Shown: positions 40,201 through 49,465 of the stretch, piece after piece
Layout: each line of letters opens with the position of its first letter
How positions within the stretch are numbered: the first letter of the stretch is position 1
Origin: a virus
Reading direction: 5' to 3' (one strand)
IMG/VR virus record: IMGVR_UViG_3300025009_000089
Coordinates: 1-64,000 of that record
DNA length: 64,000 nt
Notes under the pieces: generated by a model
Seen by the model: the letters and a program-made list of their open reading frames with translations, nothing else
What the model was told of the DNA's origin: nothing
Databases searched by the model: none
Translations under genes and position numbers: made by a program

Positions 40201-43011
40201 TTCTTGTACTGGAAAAGCTAGTTTAATATCAGCAAAATTTACTTTACCTAAGGCTTCTTGATTTTCAGTTGTTTGAAACTGTGAATTAAAATCTTTTCCT
40301 GCAGCATCTCTACTAACAGGAAAAGCTACTTGATTTTTTCCATTTTGACTTATTAATGTTGTGGGCCAAGAATCTTTATAATCAAATTTATTTGGATTAT
40401 TTTGTTCACTCCAACGAATAGAAGTTGCTCTAAAATCTACAGGAATTGTTTTATATCCTAATGCTTTTAAAGCTCTTGCTCTATGTCTACCTTCATGCCC
40501 AATAACTTTTGGATTATTTATATCATCAGTATTAATTAAGAGATATGGAACATCACTAAATTTAGTTCCATTTTGAATAAGTTCTTGAATACCATCTGCT
40601 TTATCTTCACTCTGGCCTTCTTCAGCGAGTAAAAGAAAATCATCAATTGACATACTAATCAATTTAGATCTAGACTTAAATCCTGTTGTACTTTTATCTT
40701 TAATTACTTTTTGATCAAAAAGTTTTTCAACTGCTTGCTCTTCACCTACCTGAAACTGTGGAGCACTACCTACTTGCCGTTCATTAGTGAACCTACTCTG
40801 CAAACCTCCAGGCAAGTTTCTAGGAACCTCAGTTTCAACTGATTGCCTATTTGATGTCGGAATATCTCCGAGATCTTTAGCAATTTGTTGAAACCATGCT
40901 TGACGTTTGTTCTGCTTAGCTAAAGACGTAACAACATTTTGTTTTGCTCCAGCTTGTGCTGCTGTATCACTTTTGACATTACCTTCAATATTAGCAAGCT
41001 GTGTCTCAAAGAACTTCTTCCGCATGAACGCTTCTGTTCCAGGAGTCATTTCTTCTCGGCGAAGAGTTAGTTCCTTCTTAATGCTTTGCCAATAATTTTC
41101 AATAATAGCCTGCTCTGGAGGAGTAAACCTTTCACCAATCTTTCTTATATAATTTGCATAATCTTCAATCTGTTTTAAATTATTTTCTTCAAGCGGTTTA
41201 AGTGTTTGCTGTTCAGAATCTAATGTTTGTTGATCAGATTTGAGCTTAATTAAACCATTTGCATAATTAGCCATTTCTACAGGCAATAAATTATTAGCCT
41301 CAAAATTTTGAAAAGATTCAGCAGCATCTTTTTCTATACCAACCTTCTCTCCTACATTTACTGTCCCAAAAAGTTCTTCAAGATATTTCTGCCTACCATC
41401 TCTAGTAGTGTATGGAGCAAAAGCCTTCTTAACCTCAGGCGTTTCTTTATCAAGTAACTCATTACGCCTTTTGTTCAATGTAATAAGTTTATCTTCAATT
41501 ACTTTTCTTTCTTCTACACTAGGTGAAGTTTTAGCATCTAATGCATATGGATCAAACTTTTTATTATATTGTTCAGAGAGAGTTGTAATCTCATTATCAA
41601 TATTTGTAATCCTTTCATTAAGCTGGCTTGCATCAGCAATTCTCTTCTCAGCTAACTTATTTTCAATTTCTTTTACTTCCTTCTCTTCAGGAGAAAGAGC
41701 TTCATATTCCTTCTTAGCAAGTTCTTCTTTCTTCTGTATTCCAGAATTAATTCGATCTAAAAGGTTCTGACTATTTTTATTATCTTCAATAGTCTTCCTA
41801 ATCAATTCAGCCGGATCAACATTTAACTCTCTGGCCTTCTGATCAAGTTTATAAGGATCATCAAGAATTTCTTTATTTAAATTAAGAGTTTCATTTAAAG
41901 TTTGAATACTCTTAGCAAGTTCATCTTCTTTCAAATTAAGAATATTCGCCGCTCTTCTGTCAAGCTCAATCTCTGCATCAGTCTTTCCAGGTCCAGGATC
42001 TTTTGCTTGTGTAGAGAAGCCTGCATTAACTGCTGCACCAGCCCCACCGCCTACAGCACCAGCGGCCATGCTTTCAATAATGCGTTCAATATTATCAGCA
42101 GTCAGTAACTTCTCATCTGTATTTGCTACAGTATTAAGAACACTAAGCAGCTCTTGCCCACCTTCCTGCAGGGCTTCTTGAGGAATGTTTGTAAGCAATT
42201 CCTTTGCAGATTTTTTAACCATTCCAGTAGAACCCTTACTCAGAGCATCTACAAATGTATCTACTAACTTACTATTACCACCAGCAAACTCTAGTGATGT
42301 TGCCAAAGCACCAAACAGTAAGGCAGTCTCAGGAGCATCAATGCCTTTTTCTTGTAACAACTCTGCATACATTCCACCAGACTCAAGTGGCATCACTGAT
42401 CCAGCAATACCAACCTTGCCACCAAACTTCTTCAGTGCCTGGCCAGTAAGTTGCTTTCTTACTTGATTTTCTGTTAAGTCACCAATTCCACGTTTAACTG
42501 ACTGCTTAATAGCTTCATCAATTCCTTTCTTAAGCAAAGTTCTGCCTGCCAAACCACCAACAACAGTACCTGGACCAGGAGCTATAACAGATCCAGCAAT
42601 CGCACCTACTGCTGCTTCGGCCATACTTGGAACAAGTTCACCTAAAGTTCCTTGTGCCCAGTCAACAGCACCACCAATTCCAGTTTCACCAGTATAAATA
42701 TCTTTAAAGGAATGTTTCTTAGGATACTGTTTGGCTTCTTCAATATTTCTATTATAGCCTTCCATACCAAAGTCTTGCAAATTCTGGCCAACAGATTCAG
42801 CACCAAGCTTTTTCAATCCTGATCCTGCAAGTGCAGTAGCACCATATGCAGATGCTTGAAGATTCTGAAGTCCTCTTTGAACACCAGGTATGAAATCAGA
42901 ATCAGTTGATGCAGGTTTATTTACTGACTCAGCAGCACCAAACATCTTAGCAAACTCGTCTGGTTCATCTTCATTACTAATTCCAAACATCTTATCAAAC
43001 TCATCCATCAT
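37237..43011 (-). CDS. Giant internal virion/ejection protein with metallopeptidase and ParB-like motifs
   Basis: 1924 residues. The N-terminus has a doubled DEFDKMFG/DEFAKMFG motif, then a Gly/Ala-rich hydrophobic part (VGAIAGSVIAPGPGTVVGG). A long coiled coil spans about 340-720. Near 838 GHEGRHRARALKAL marks a ParB-like fold, and at 1007-1011 LWHENKHVLDNL carries HExxH, a zinc metallopeptidase signature with a later Glu-rich helix. The C-terminus (GNGRVFYMLKTYTLKQFDVFRN) is helical and conserved in phage. Large proteins of this kind are packed in podovirus heads and ejected into the host. The region 40140-40720 is AT-rich and may be an insertion. Confidence 0.75.
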   Translation of the reverse strand: MMDEFDKMFGISNEDEPDEFAKMFGAAESVNKPASTDSDFIPGVQRGLQNLQASAYGATALAGSGLKKLGAESVGQNLQDFGMEGYNRNIEEAKQYPKKHSFKDIYTGETGIGGAVDWAQGTLGELVPSMAEAAVGAIAGSVIAPGPGTVVGGLAGRTLLKKGIDEAIKQSVKRGIGDLTENQVRKQLTGQALKKFGGKVGIAGSVMPLESGGMYAELLQEKGIDAPETALLFGALATSLEFAGGNSKLVDTFVDALSKGSTGMVKKSAKELLTNIPQEALQEGGQELLSVLNTVANTDEKLLTADNIERIIESMAAGAVGGGAGAAVNAGFSTQAKDPGPGKTDAEIELDRRAANILNLKEDELAKSIQTLNETLNLNKEILDDPYKLDQKARELNVDPAELIRKTIEDNKNSQNLLDRINSGIQKKEELAKKEYEALSPEEKEVKEIENKLAEKRIADASQLNERITNIDNEITTLSEQYNKKFDPYALDAKTSPSVEERKVIEDKLITLNKRRNELLDKETPEVKKAFAPYTTRDGRQKYLEELFGTVNVGEKVGIEKDAAESFQNFEANNLLPVEMANYANGLIKLKSDQQTLDSEQQTLKPLEENNLKQIEDYANYIRKIGERFTPPEQAIIENYWQSIKKELTLRREEMTPGTEAFMRKKFFETQLANIEGNVKSDTAAQAGAKQNVVTSLAKQNKRQAWFQQIAKDLGDIPTSNRQSVETEVPRNLPGGLQSRFTNERQVGSAPQFQVGEEQAVEKLFDQKVIKDKSTTGFKSRSKLISMSIDDFLLLAEEGQSEDKADGIQELIQNGTKFSDVPYLLINTDDINNPKVIGHEGRHRARALKALGYKTIPVDFRATSIRWSEQNNPNKFDYKDSWPTTLISQNGKNQVAFPVSRDAAGKDFNSQFQTTENQEALGKVNFADIKLAFPVQEINQSTDGTISVRFKNGQGLTINSIQGAGQGLVKLAIETGQMSKDGKILGITIGNEILLDENFADNKTLWHENKHVLDNLGLITEADDSALNKEFNKLRKAGKLDFALSTHKDTKQRMVENRANMFAQIMVNRAEYRNTAFGKVIQRVMDFFQQLLSFGKQTVSGLAREVESGKLYERQAEALREGMPMFEVREAPVQKISDDVYHQMFSERNSLVRTIGQTLRMRGHEIKQLLDKGLGSISTRLKNVDPMLRSEIRNLDFRTAQKIVTALRIAHPLLEKTKQMSPQDKFVWDAARRNSDEVKIKEIAAKYNMAADQEKLRSVLDQIRQDAIDVGYDVGFIEEYWPRIIKDQEGFLQATKGISQRPVITDAIKVYADKLGMTVEKFEIEYPEQAADIASNTILGRNLGLGGPGNIQARQYETVPPELNKFYMDSDAALMQYIYSMTKKIEARRFFGKVPERIATLKTEKKRKQVMLTEYEKSNNTARIEDVSGDLLRIEQELDKYKLQRDYTENIGTYINDLRMSGRIQADDEKVVRDILDARFHEHGATGIVNAYKNMSYIDVMGSPISALTQIGDLAWAMYVGKVWTPRGLADTIKNVGKAITKKSEITKEDLGIERIAQEFADGTTLGNAVSWVFKKVGLERIDSIGKETLINNAFSNYKAMASTEDRRQTLLKEIKPIFGTQSESVINDLLANNPTDNVKMLLYHRLLDFQPVALSEMSEQYLKSGNGRVFYMLKTYTLKQFDVFRNEAWHKIKTGERDQVIEGIGNMIKLVSLLTLANAGADELKDWMLGKETKFEDNVIENFLTMGGASKFVRMQTTREGLGSGLIGQILPPFRFVNSISKDLNQLYGAYITGDTIDFDHARIVESIPIAGKLYYWHYGRGEDYKKSSNEQEFGKGSKEVDIFKKQLENSEDKRTFLNSNLDGFKQMKVHENFQSALNRNQAVINKLKKIDQTTNVRERLGQLQQQREVILKRYFEVTNTVQ

Positions 43012-44225
43012 ATTTCTCCATTAGCGATTTTCTGAAGAATAGCTTCTCTAGTAATGTTTGGATTAGCTTTAATCAAGGCATTGATCTTAGTTCTTTGTTC
43101 AGGAGTAACTTGTGGTGTAGTAGTTGCTGTTGGCATATTATCAACATATCCAGTACCTTCAGCATTTGGCATTTTAATTACTTGCCTCTTAGCCATCCCA
43201 GTAGGATCGTTCGGATCAGGTTCTTCAATTACTAAAGGCTTTAATGGGTTTTCTTTAATAGGCGGATTTTGCAACACATCACCCTGAATACCCCGCAATT
43301 TATTTTCTGCAATAACTCCCTGCTCATCAATACGATTCTTATCTGCATCAAGAGAAAGTTGATCTCTTGCAATCTGATTACGATCTAAAGTAGAAAGAAA
43401 ATTTGCACGATTCATATCTCGATCTGCTTCAGCATTTATTATTTGTGCATCAGATCTATCTTTTTTACTTTGCAGACCTCGTACAAACATTCCACCAATA
43501 CTATTATCTACAGGTTGCTCTGACTCTAATGGAGTTGCTCCAAAGAATCTACCTTTCTGAGCATTTGCATAAGCATCATATCTAGCTTGCTGCTGTTTAT
43601 GATAATCATCCCAAGTTGGTGTACCAGCTGGCCCCATCATATTACCCAGGCCTCGACCTCGTTCATTTATTGGTACACTTGGATCAACGGTAATGTCCAA
43701 ATTACCAACTCGTTGACTACCATTTGAATTTATTCTTTCTAAATTAGTTTTATTTTGCCTATCATTATCATTCCGATTATATGAAAGAGTATTTCCACCA
43801 ATATCATAAGTGACTATATCGCCTTCAGTTGATACAGTCATCTTGCCTAGTTCTGAATCTCTTTGAGTATTAGGAGTTTCATTAATTTTTGGCAAGTTTA
43901 AACTTGTTGGATCTTCATATAATTTCGGTACTTTCGGCTCACCAAGTGGAGAAGTTTGTCTTGCTGGAGTTTGAATATTTTTCAAAGTTATTCCTGGTTC
44001 ATTAGTCGAAGCTTCTGCACCAAATGCCTTTGAAGGATCATTAATACTTTTTCTATATTCTGCTGTATTTTTTAAATTATCAATTGCATTAATTATACGA
44101 GGAGTTTGATTCAGCTTTATTGGCTTACCCTCTTCATTATAGGTACTCATAGGATTACTTCTATTAAGCCAAGGCGCGGATTTTAACTTTCTTTTCTTCT
44201 CTTCTTCAGTTTGATTCAAAGCCAT
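43008..44225 (-). CDS. Internal virion/ejection protein, candidate
   Basis: 405 residues, highly polar (Asn, Gln, Pro, Thr, Asp). It starts MALNQTEEEKKRKLKSAPWL, has a coiled segment (SKKDRSDAQIINAEADRDMN), and ends with LIKANPNITREAILQKIANG. Mostly disordered with few hydrophobic residues, as in ejection proteins. It overlaps the start of the 1924-residue gene by four bases (ATGA), so the two are probably made and packaged together. Assignment is by position and composition. Confidence 0.5.
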   Translation of the reverse strand: MALNQTEEEKKRKLKSAPWLNRSNPMSTYNEEGKPIKLNQTPRIINAIDNLKNTAEYRKSINDPSKAFGAEASTNEPGITLKNIQTPARQTSPLGEPKVPKLYEDPTSLNLPKINETPNTQRDSELGKMTVSTEGDIVTYDIGGNTLSYNRNDNDRQNKTNLERINSNGSQRVGNLDITVDPSVPINERGRGLGNMMGPAGTPTWDDYHKQQQARYDAYANAQKGRFFGATPLESEQPVDNSIGGMFVRGLQSKKDRSDAQIINAEADRDMNRANFLSTLDRNQIARDQLSLDADKNRIDEQGVIAENKLRGIQGDVLQNPPIKENPLKPLVIEEPDPNDPTGMAKRQVIKMPNAEGTGYVDNMPTATTTPQVTPEQRTKINALIKANPNITREAILQKIANGEI

Positions 44226-44248
44226 TTTAGCCTCGCAGATTAATTTTA

Positions 44249-45217
44249 TTATTCAAATGCACTAACAGATTGAGAAACAACACTGTTCAAAGATGTTAAG
44301 GCAGCCTGTGCAGTCTTAGCAAAAACATCCGCAGCAGCAGCAAGTGCCTGAACATTAACTTGCCCACCCTGCACAGCATTATCTCTTCTATGACGATACA
44401 CCTCAATTCCAGCACCCATTTCAGCAAGTTTCGATTGCAAAACCATTTGATCACGATTCTGTCTTGCTCTGTACCAGTCTGCTGCTGCACTCATCATCTT
44501 AGCTTTTATATCTGTATTTAATGCTGCGATTCTTGCCGCTGCATCAGGAGCTACTGCCAGCGCTCTAATATAATCAATTGCTGCCTGCATTGCTGTCAGC
44601 CGAGATTCAATAGCCTTACCGATTGCAAACTTAATAGTTTCGATGGCTATCTCAATTTGTTTTATAGCAACTGTAGTTGTTGCAATACCGATCCTGCCTG
44701 CCTGTTCAAATGTTGCTTGGTTAAGATCATAAATCATTGGTCCCTGAACAAGTGAAAATCCTCTCGCAGCATATCCAGCAGCTATACCACTAGAAACTCT
44801 CTGCCCATCCCTAATAATTCTGTCTCTTTCACGCTGAATTATTTGATCTTCAAGTGCATCAGGTATCCCTGTTCCACCATTAGTAATTGTATTTACTAAC
44901 CAATTTGTGGCTTCATCAAATGCATCACTTGTCAGAGGATAATAAGTAGCAAAAAAGTTTGCTAACTGATTAGACAGTAGGGCAATCAATGCATCACGTT
45001 CTGCTTCATAATTATATTTTGAATCATCGACTGTTGGTATTTCTGGTTCTATTGCTTCAACAGTAAATCCTGTAGCAGTTGTGGGAGGAGTAAGATAAAA
45101 ACCTGCATTACTTCTAATAAGATCTTCCGCAGCATCTTGTGCCGATTCAGTTGATGTATTTGCAGTAGTAATGGCATTTTCAATAATTTGATTTATAATC
45201 TCTGCGGCAGTAGCCAT
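44249..45217 (-). CDS. Internal virion protein, candidate
   Basis: 322 residues, Ala-rich and helical. MATAAEIINQIIENAITTAN starts a long run of helices with IGIATTTVAIKQIEIAIETI. The centre has GTGIPDALEDQIIQRERDRI. Such all-helical Ala/Ile-rich proteins next to a giant ejection protein match the smaller ejection proteins of podoviruses. Coupled to the upstream gene at 45217. No enzymatic motif. Confidence 0.5.
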   Translation of the reverse strand: MATAAEIINQIIENAITTANTSTESAQDAAEDLIRSNAGFYLTPPTTATGFTVEAIEPEIPTVDDSKYNYEAERDALIALLSNQLANFFATYYPLTSDAFDEATNWLVNTITNGGTGIPDALEDQIIQRERDRIIRDGQRVSSGIAAGYAARGFSLVQGPMIYDLNQATFEQAGRIGIATTTVAIKQIEIAIETIKFAIGKAIESRLTAMQAAIDYIRALAVAPDAAARIAALNTDIKAKMMSAAADWYRARQNRDQMVLQSKLAEMGAGIEVYRHRRDNAVQGGQVNVQALAAAADVFAKTAQAALTSLNSVVSQSVSAFE

Positions 45218-46398
45218 TAAAGTCTCCTATTTAATTGCATAATTTCAAACATAATACTATCAAGATCAAAACTATAACCATTATTTTTAAGTATAAAATC
45301 CCAATAATGGCCAGAAAGCATACTTCCCATATTAACACGTTGCTTTGTCATTGTAGTACTTGAATCTTTCATTTCAAATGTACGAGTCTGTCCATCAGCT
45401 TCAACTGTGAGTAAAAGTTTTCCGCTTGAACTTACTCCTAAATACGCTGAAGTAACTCTCTTCTTATAATCCGACCCTAATGTAGATCGGCCAAAATCAA
45501 TCAGTGCATCTATTTTAATTCCATTATCAGTGCTTCCAGTTAATTCATAAATACCATCTCTTGCTATACCATAGTTTTTACCTTCATGTGAATAGAAAGA
45601 AAGATAACCATAATTATCATATTGACCAGTTGCATTAGTATCCATATTAACTACCCAAACTCGAGCAGTCGTATCAAGTGCAGCAACATTGTCAATTGTT
45701 GCAGCAATACCAGAAGTAGCAATAACTACATCACCTGTTATTATAGAAGTATCGAATGAAGCAAGAAAGGATCCGATAACCGTGAATGTGTCAGTCGTCT
45801 GCATGGAAGCCAGCAACTGGGAGATGTATATATGGCTGCCTGTGATAGTATCGACAATCTGGCCGGAATTGTCAAGCACGACAACAAAAACTGGACGATG
45901 ACCAAATGCATCCAATGTATAGCAGAAGCTGTAGAGCTTACGCTCGAACGGAGTTGCATCATAAATACCAGAAGAAGCAAGAGCAGGAAAATAAGCCGTA
46001 CCTTCTCCATATTCTCCTTCACCACCCTTAGCAAGCATTGCCGGAAAGTCAGCATCGCCGTCAAGATAAGAGATGGTGCCGAGAATGCCAGAAGATACCA
46101 GACTGGGAAAGGTTGAAAATCCATAGTTAGTCAACACAGGCACATACAGTCCACCCTCGGCATAGGACTGCATTGAGGGAAACGATGAATCTCCTGCACC
46201 GTAACTGGTGATATCTCCACCAAATCCAGCCAGTGCTGGAAACAATGCATAGCCGTAATTGCTCGATGCCGTGGCAACCATCTCGCCAACCCCTGACATT
46301 GTGACGCTTGCTACTTGGAGATTGTCTAGTGTCAGCGTACCAACACCTGTCATCAGCACTTCATAATCTTGGATTGTCAGTGTTCCATAACCTATCAT
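45217..46398 (-). CDS. Tail/fibre protein with repeated FPxL elements
   Basis: 393 residues. The first ~150 residues contain short repeats of the form FPAL/FPSL with Gly and Tyr (ALFPALAGFG, SSFPSMQSYA, STFPSLVSSG, ADFPAMLAKG, AYFPALASSG). The remainder is beta-rich (RVWVVNMDTN, TVEADGQTRTFEMKDSS). This suggests a trimeric or propeller-type tail appendage. Both ends overlap neighbouring genes. Function inferred from context only. Confidence 0.5.
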   Translation of the reverse strand: MIGYGTLTIQDYEVLMTGVGTLTLDNLQVASVTMSGVGEMVATASSNYGYALFPALAGFGGDITSYGAGDSSFPSMQSYAEGGLYVPVLTNYGFSTFPSLVSSGILGTISYLDGDADFPAMLAKGGEGEYGEGTAYFPALASSGIYDATPFERKLYSFCYTLDAFGHRPVFVVVLDNSGQIVDTITGSHIYISQLLASMQTTDTFTVIGSFLASFDTSIITGDVVIATSGIAATIDNVAALDTTARVWVVNMDTNATGQYDNYGYLSFYSHEGKNYGIARDGIYELTGSTDNGIKIDALIDFGRSTLGSDYKKRVTSAYLGVSSSGKLLLTVEADGQTRTFEMKDSSTTMTKQRVNMGSMLSGHYWDFILKNNGYSFDLDSIMFEIMQLNRRL

Positions 46399-47693
46399 CA
46401 GACACTCCCGTACTGGACTTCACCAGTTTTAAATACAGCGGATGTTACCTTATCGCCTGCTGTGTAAAGATAACCGTAAGCATAAAGTTGAAGCAATCTA
46501 GATACTGTAGGAACTGTACTAGTGTGAACAACAGAAACTTCATCAGTCTTAGCCATGTAAACAATTACATTATCAGATTGACGATAAATTCTAATTTCTG
46601 TCAGTTCAGTTTGTACTGAAAACATGGTCTTTACCATGGTTCCATTTTCATACACTCTCACTCCATTCTGATCACAGATAATACCATGCGAAAACCTCGC
46701 TACTCCAGCTCCTTCCATGCCTTTAGTTGATATGCTAACACAAGCACTTGTTACTCCTGACGCTGCAGTGAACTTGATAAATGTTCCAGCATTAAGAGGA
46801 TTTATTGATCGTGCCCAAGTATTCCAGCCACTATTAGTTAGTTGCAGTATCTCTTGATAAGTCAGTGGCTCGTTTACACTGGTCGTAGGCTCCTGCGCTG
46901 GCATGGTGGTTTCGACAGTGTAAGTCGAGGTAGGGACGGTCTGGTCTCCTACGAGAGGAGTCCCATCATTATAAGTATCACTGCCTGATGGAATTATGGG
47001 GGTGTCATACCCATCAGCCATTTCAATATCAAAAATGCCGTCCCATGATTCACCTTCTTCGTCTTCCAATGAGGTCCACGATACTTTGCCATCTTGAAGA
47101 ATCTCGTCCATCAAAGTATCATAGTTTTCCTGATCAAATCCTGTAGAATCCTCAGAAAGCGTTTGCGTAGGCTTAGAGTTTTCATACTCAACAAAGTGAT
47201 ACAATCCGTAGCCAACAAAACCAACCCAGAACGCGAGATAACTCCCATCAGAGTATGAGTATTTAGGCACCCCAAGTTCACTCTTGCCTTGATACCAGAC
47301 GATGTTGTGATGGTTGACCCGTGCTTGCATGTCGGTAACTGTCCCATCCCAGTCGTTCGGGTACAGTGCCCGCATCATATCGTTTTCTTGCAGTGTCGTA
47401 GCTAGATAGATACCTTTTTTTCCTGACCTTGTTCCATCAGGCGGAGCATCACCAATGAAGCCGTCAGGATAGAAAATCCCCTTGCTCGTCATGGTATAGC
47501 CTGTCACTAGCCCACCAGTCTCGTCTATCCATTGGCCATCCTCTAATTGAGTCCAACCATCAGGGATGTAGTAGTAACTCAAGGTAGACTGGCCAGACGT
47601 TCCGGTAGTCGTTGAAGTGTAACCCTCAGTGCCAGCTGTTCCACCATATCTAGTGACTAATTCATATTTATAATCTTTAATTAGTATGCTCAT
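46398..47693 (-). CDS. Tail fibre-like protein
   Basis: 431 residues, beta-rich, with Gly/Thr-rich N-terminus (GGTAGTEGYTSTTTGTSGQS) and an acidic central part. The C-terminal part (KMFSVQTELTEIRIYRQSDN then IVYMAKTDEVSVVHTS) resembles a lectin-like beta sandwich. It overlaps the next gene by four bases. Receptor binding is plausible from neighbours; no catalytic motif. Confidence 0.5.
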   Translation of the reverse strand: MSILIKDYKYELVTRYGGTAGTEGYTSTTTGTSGQSTLSYYYIPDGWTQLEDGQWIDETGGLVTGYTMTSKGIFYPDGFIGDAPPDGTRSGKKGIYLATTLQENDMMRALYPNDWDGTVTDMQARVNHHNIVWYQGKSELGVPKYSYSDGSYLAFWVGFVGYGLYHFVEYENSKPTQTLSEDSTGFDQENYDTLMDEILQDGKVSWTSLEDEEGESWDGIFDIEMADGYDTPIIPSGSDTYNDGTPLVGDQTVPTSTYTVETTMPAQEPTTSVNEPLTYQEILQLTNSGWNTWARSINPLNAGTFIKFTAASGVTSACVSISTKGMEGAGVARFSHGIICDQNGVRVYENGTMVKTMFSVQTELTEIRIYRQSDNVIVYMAKTDEVSVVHTSTVPTVSRLLQLYAYGYLYTAGDKVTSAVFKTGEVQYGSV

Positions 47694-49465
47694 GGCATTC
47701 CTATTGCGTATTTATCATAAGGCCCGACCGGACTTTGTGGGACAATTGGAGGACATTGATATGATGCGAGAGCATCTGCCCTTGGGTCATCACCATAAAG
47801 ACCGAGAGCAAAGTTGTCAGCATTTCCAACTGGAAAAGGAAGTTCGCCCATTATCTGCCACAAATCTGTACTTTCAGGAATCCAGTTTAGCGAAGCAAAT
47901 GCGTACTTCTCAACATCATTCACTGTATACTTAACGACTCCAATCAGAAATATTTTCTCAGGCGTGACCATACAAGGACGGACGCTGATAAGATCGACAC
48001 CATCAGAGCATCCAGGCAAGGCAGTCCATCCAGTAAATGGAGAGCCATAATGCACCGCCCTAACCCCAACCTTGACCTTGTTGCTGACACACAGGTAAAG
48101 ATGGGTATCGTCGAACACCCCGGCGTAGGTAATATCCGGTCGTACTCCTTCCTCTCCTGATACCTGTGAAGGGACAAGGACGGTTGCGAGGAATAGCCCT
48201 GTCGCGGTGAACTTGACTGCGCCGTACTTCCGAGTCCATGTGTAGATAATCCCAGCATGGTCATGGAACATCACAGAGTCATAGGGGACAGTATGAATCG
48301 TATTTGGAAATGCACCAACCAATTGCTCAAACATCCTTTTTGCATTAAACCAGTCAGTTAGACAGTCCTCTGTTGCAAGGTCGTCAAGTAGCGCAAGAAA
48401 CTGACTTGAATTTACCAGATTGACATTACCATTTACGACCATCGAATAAAACAACCTCCAGTGATCATGCTCTGGATTATCGTCATAATATTCAGACGCT
48501 TCACATAATTCATGTCCAGATGAGTACAGATGGGTAGAGGCATTCACAGCGTGAAATAATGTACCGTCAAATGCGTAAGATCCTACAGGTTCGCAGGAAC
48601 CATCGTTTTCTGATGTTACAAAAATATTTCTTAATGTAATTGGGATTTCGTCTGTAACTATATCTATAAACCTGATACTGCCAGACACCCCAGCCATAAC
48701 GTCAATAGTATATCCAACCGTTTTCTGAAGAGGGTCACCGACGAAATCATACAACCATGTGTTGTGCGCTGAAGTGTATCTATCTGCTCCTGTTTTATAA
48801 TATGTTACCCAAGGAGCATACCCATCGGCGTACTCTATCCGCTTTGCTACACAGTCTATTCTGCTTTGCTGACTTCCGTTGGCAATATAAAATGAGGTAT
48901 TTTTCTCAAACATCTGCTGCCACCAGACAATGCCTCCGGTTTCAGTAAAGTCATATAACAAATAATCCGATACAAGAATGTTATATAGTTCCCCGACTTG
49001 TGGAAGCAATACAGGATAGGAAGAATAATCCTCTACTAAGACTGTATCTGGTCCTGAGGTATCGCCATCAACAAGACCAAAATATGAACTGTTCACAGAT
49101 GGAACAAATTTCATAGGATAATAACCAGTCAACGGATCAATAGAACTATTAAAAAATGTAGTGAACTCCCCAGCAACCCCTAAGTCTTTGAACATCACAT
49201 ACAGATCCTGCGCTGGATTGAATCCGCCTGCCCAGTAGTCGGCAACGGCAATCTTGATGCCATCCTGAGTCGAGCAAGTTACAACCGCACCCATAGGAGC
49301 AGCCACCCTGCCTCCATCAAGATCCTTGTTGAGTTGCCATACCTTGAACCTGAATCCGTCCCAGATCGGACAGGCAGCCGGAATATCCATTTCTTTGATC
49401 TGTGCGAGTTTCTTCTTGGCAAACCATCTACGCTTAAGGCTGCGATCACCATCGAAGGTGATCAT
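47690..49465 (-). CDS. Large tail-associated structural protein, unknown
   Basis: 591 residues, beta-rich throughout (DGDRSLKRRWFAKKKLAQIK, AADVDTSG-type strands). It has many Tyr/Trp/Asp and no transmembrane or catalytic signature. It is flanked on both sides by overlapping fibre-type genes, so it is most likely part of the tail appendage. The beginning (MITFDGDRSLKRRWFAKKKL) and a DxxNP-type middle are not recognised. Confidence 0.5.
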   Translation of the reverse strand: MITFDGDRSLKRRWFAKKKLAQIKEMDIPAACPIWDGFRFKVWQLNKDLDGGRVAAPMGAVVTCSTQDGIKIAVADYWAGGFNPAQDLYVMFKDLGVAGEFTTFFNSSIDPLTGYYPMKFVPSVNSSYFGLVDGDTSGPDTVLVEDYSSYPVLLPQVGELYNILVSDYLLYDFTETGGIVWWQQMFEKNTSFYIANGSQQSRIDCVAKRIEYADGYAPWVTYYKTGADRYTSAHNTWLYDFVGDPLQKTVGYTIDVMAGVSGSIRFIDIVTDEIPITLRNIFVTSENDGSCEPVGSYAFDGTLFHAVNASTHLYSSGHELCEASEYYDDNPEHDHWRLFYSMVVNGNVNLVNSSQFLALLDDLATEDCLTDWFNAKRMFEQLVGAFPNTIHTVPYDSVMFHDHAGIIYTWTRKYGAVKFTATGLFLATVLVPSQVSGEEGVRPDITYAGVFDDTHLYLCVSNKVKVGVRAVHYGSPFTGWTALPGCSDGVDLISVRPCMVTPEKIFLIGVVKYTVNDVEKYAFASLNWIPESTDLWQIMGELPFPVGNADNFALGLYGDDPRADALASYQCPPIVPQSPVGPYDKYAIGMP

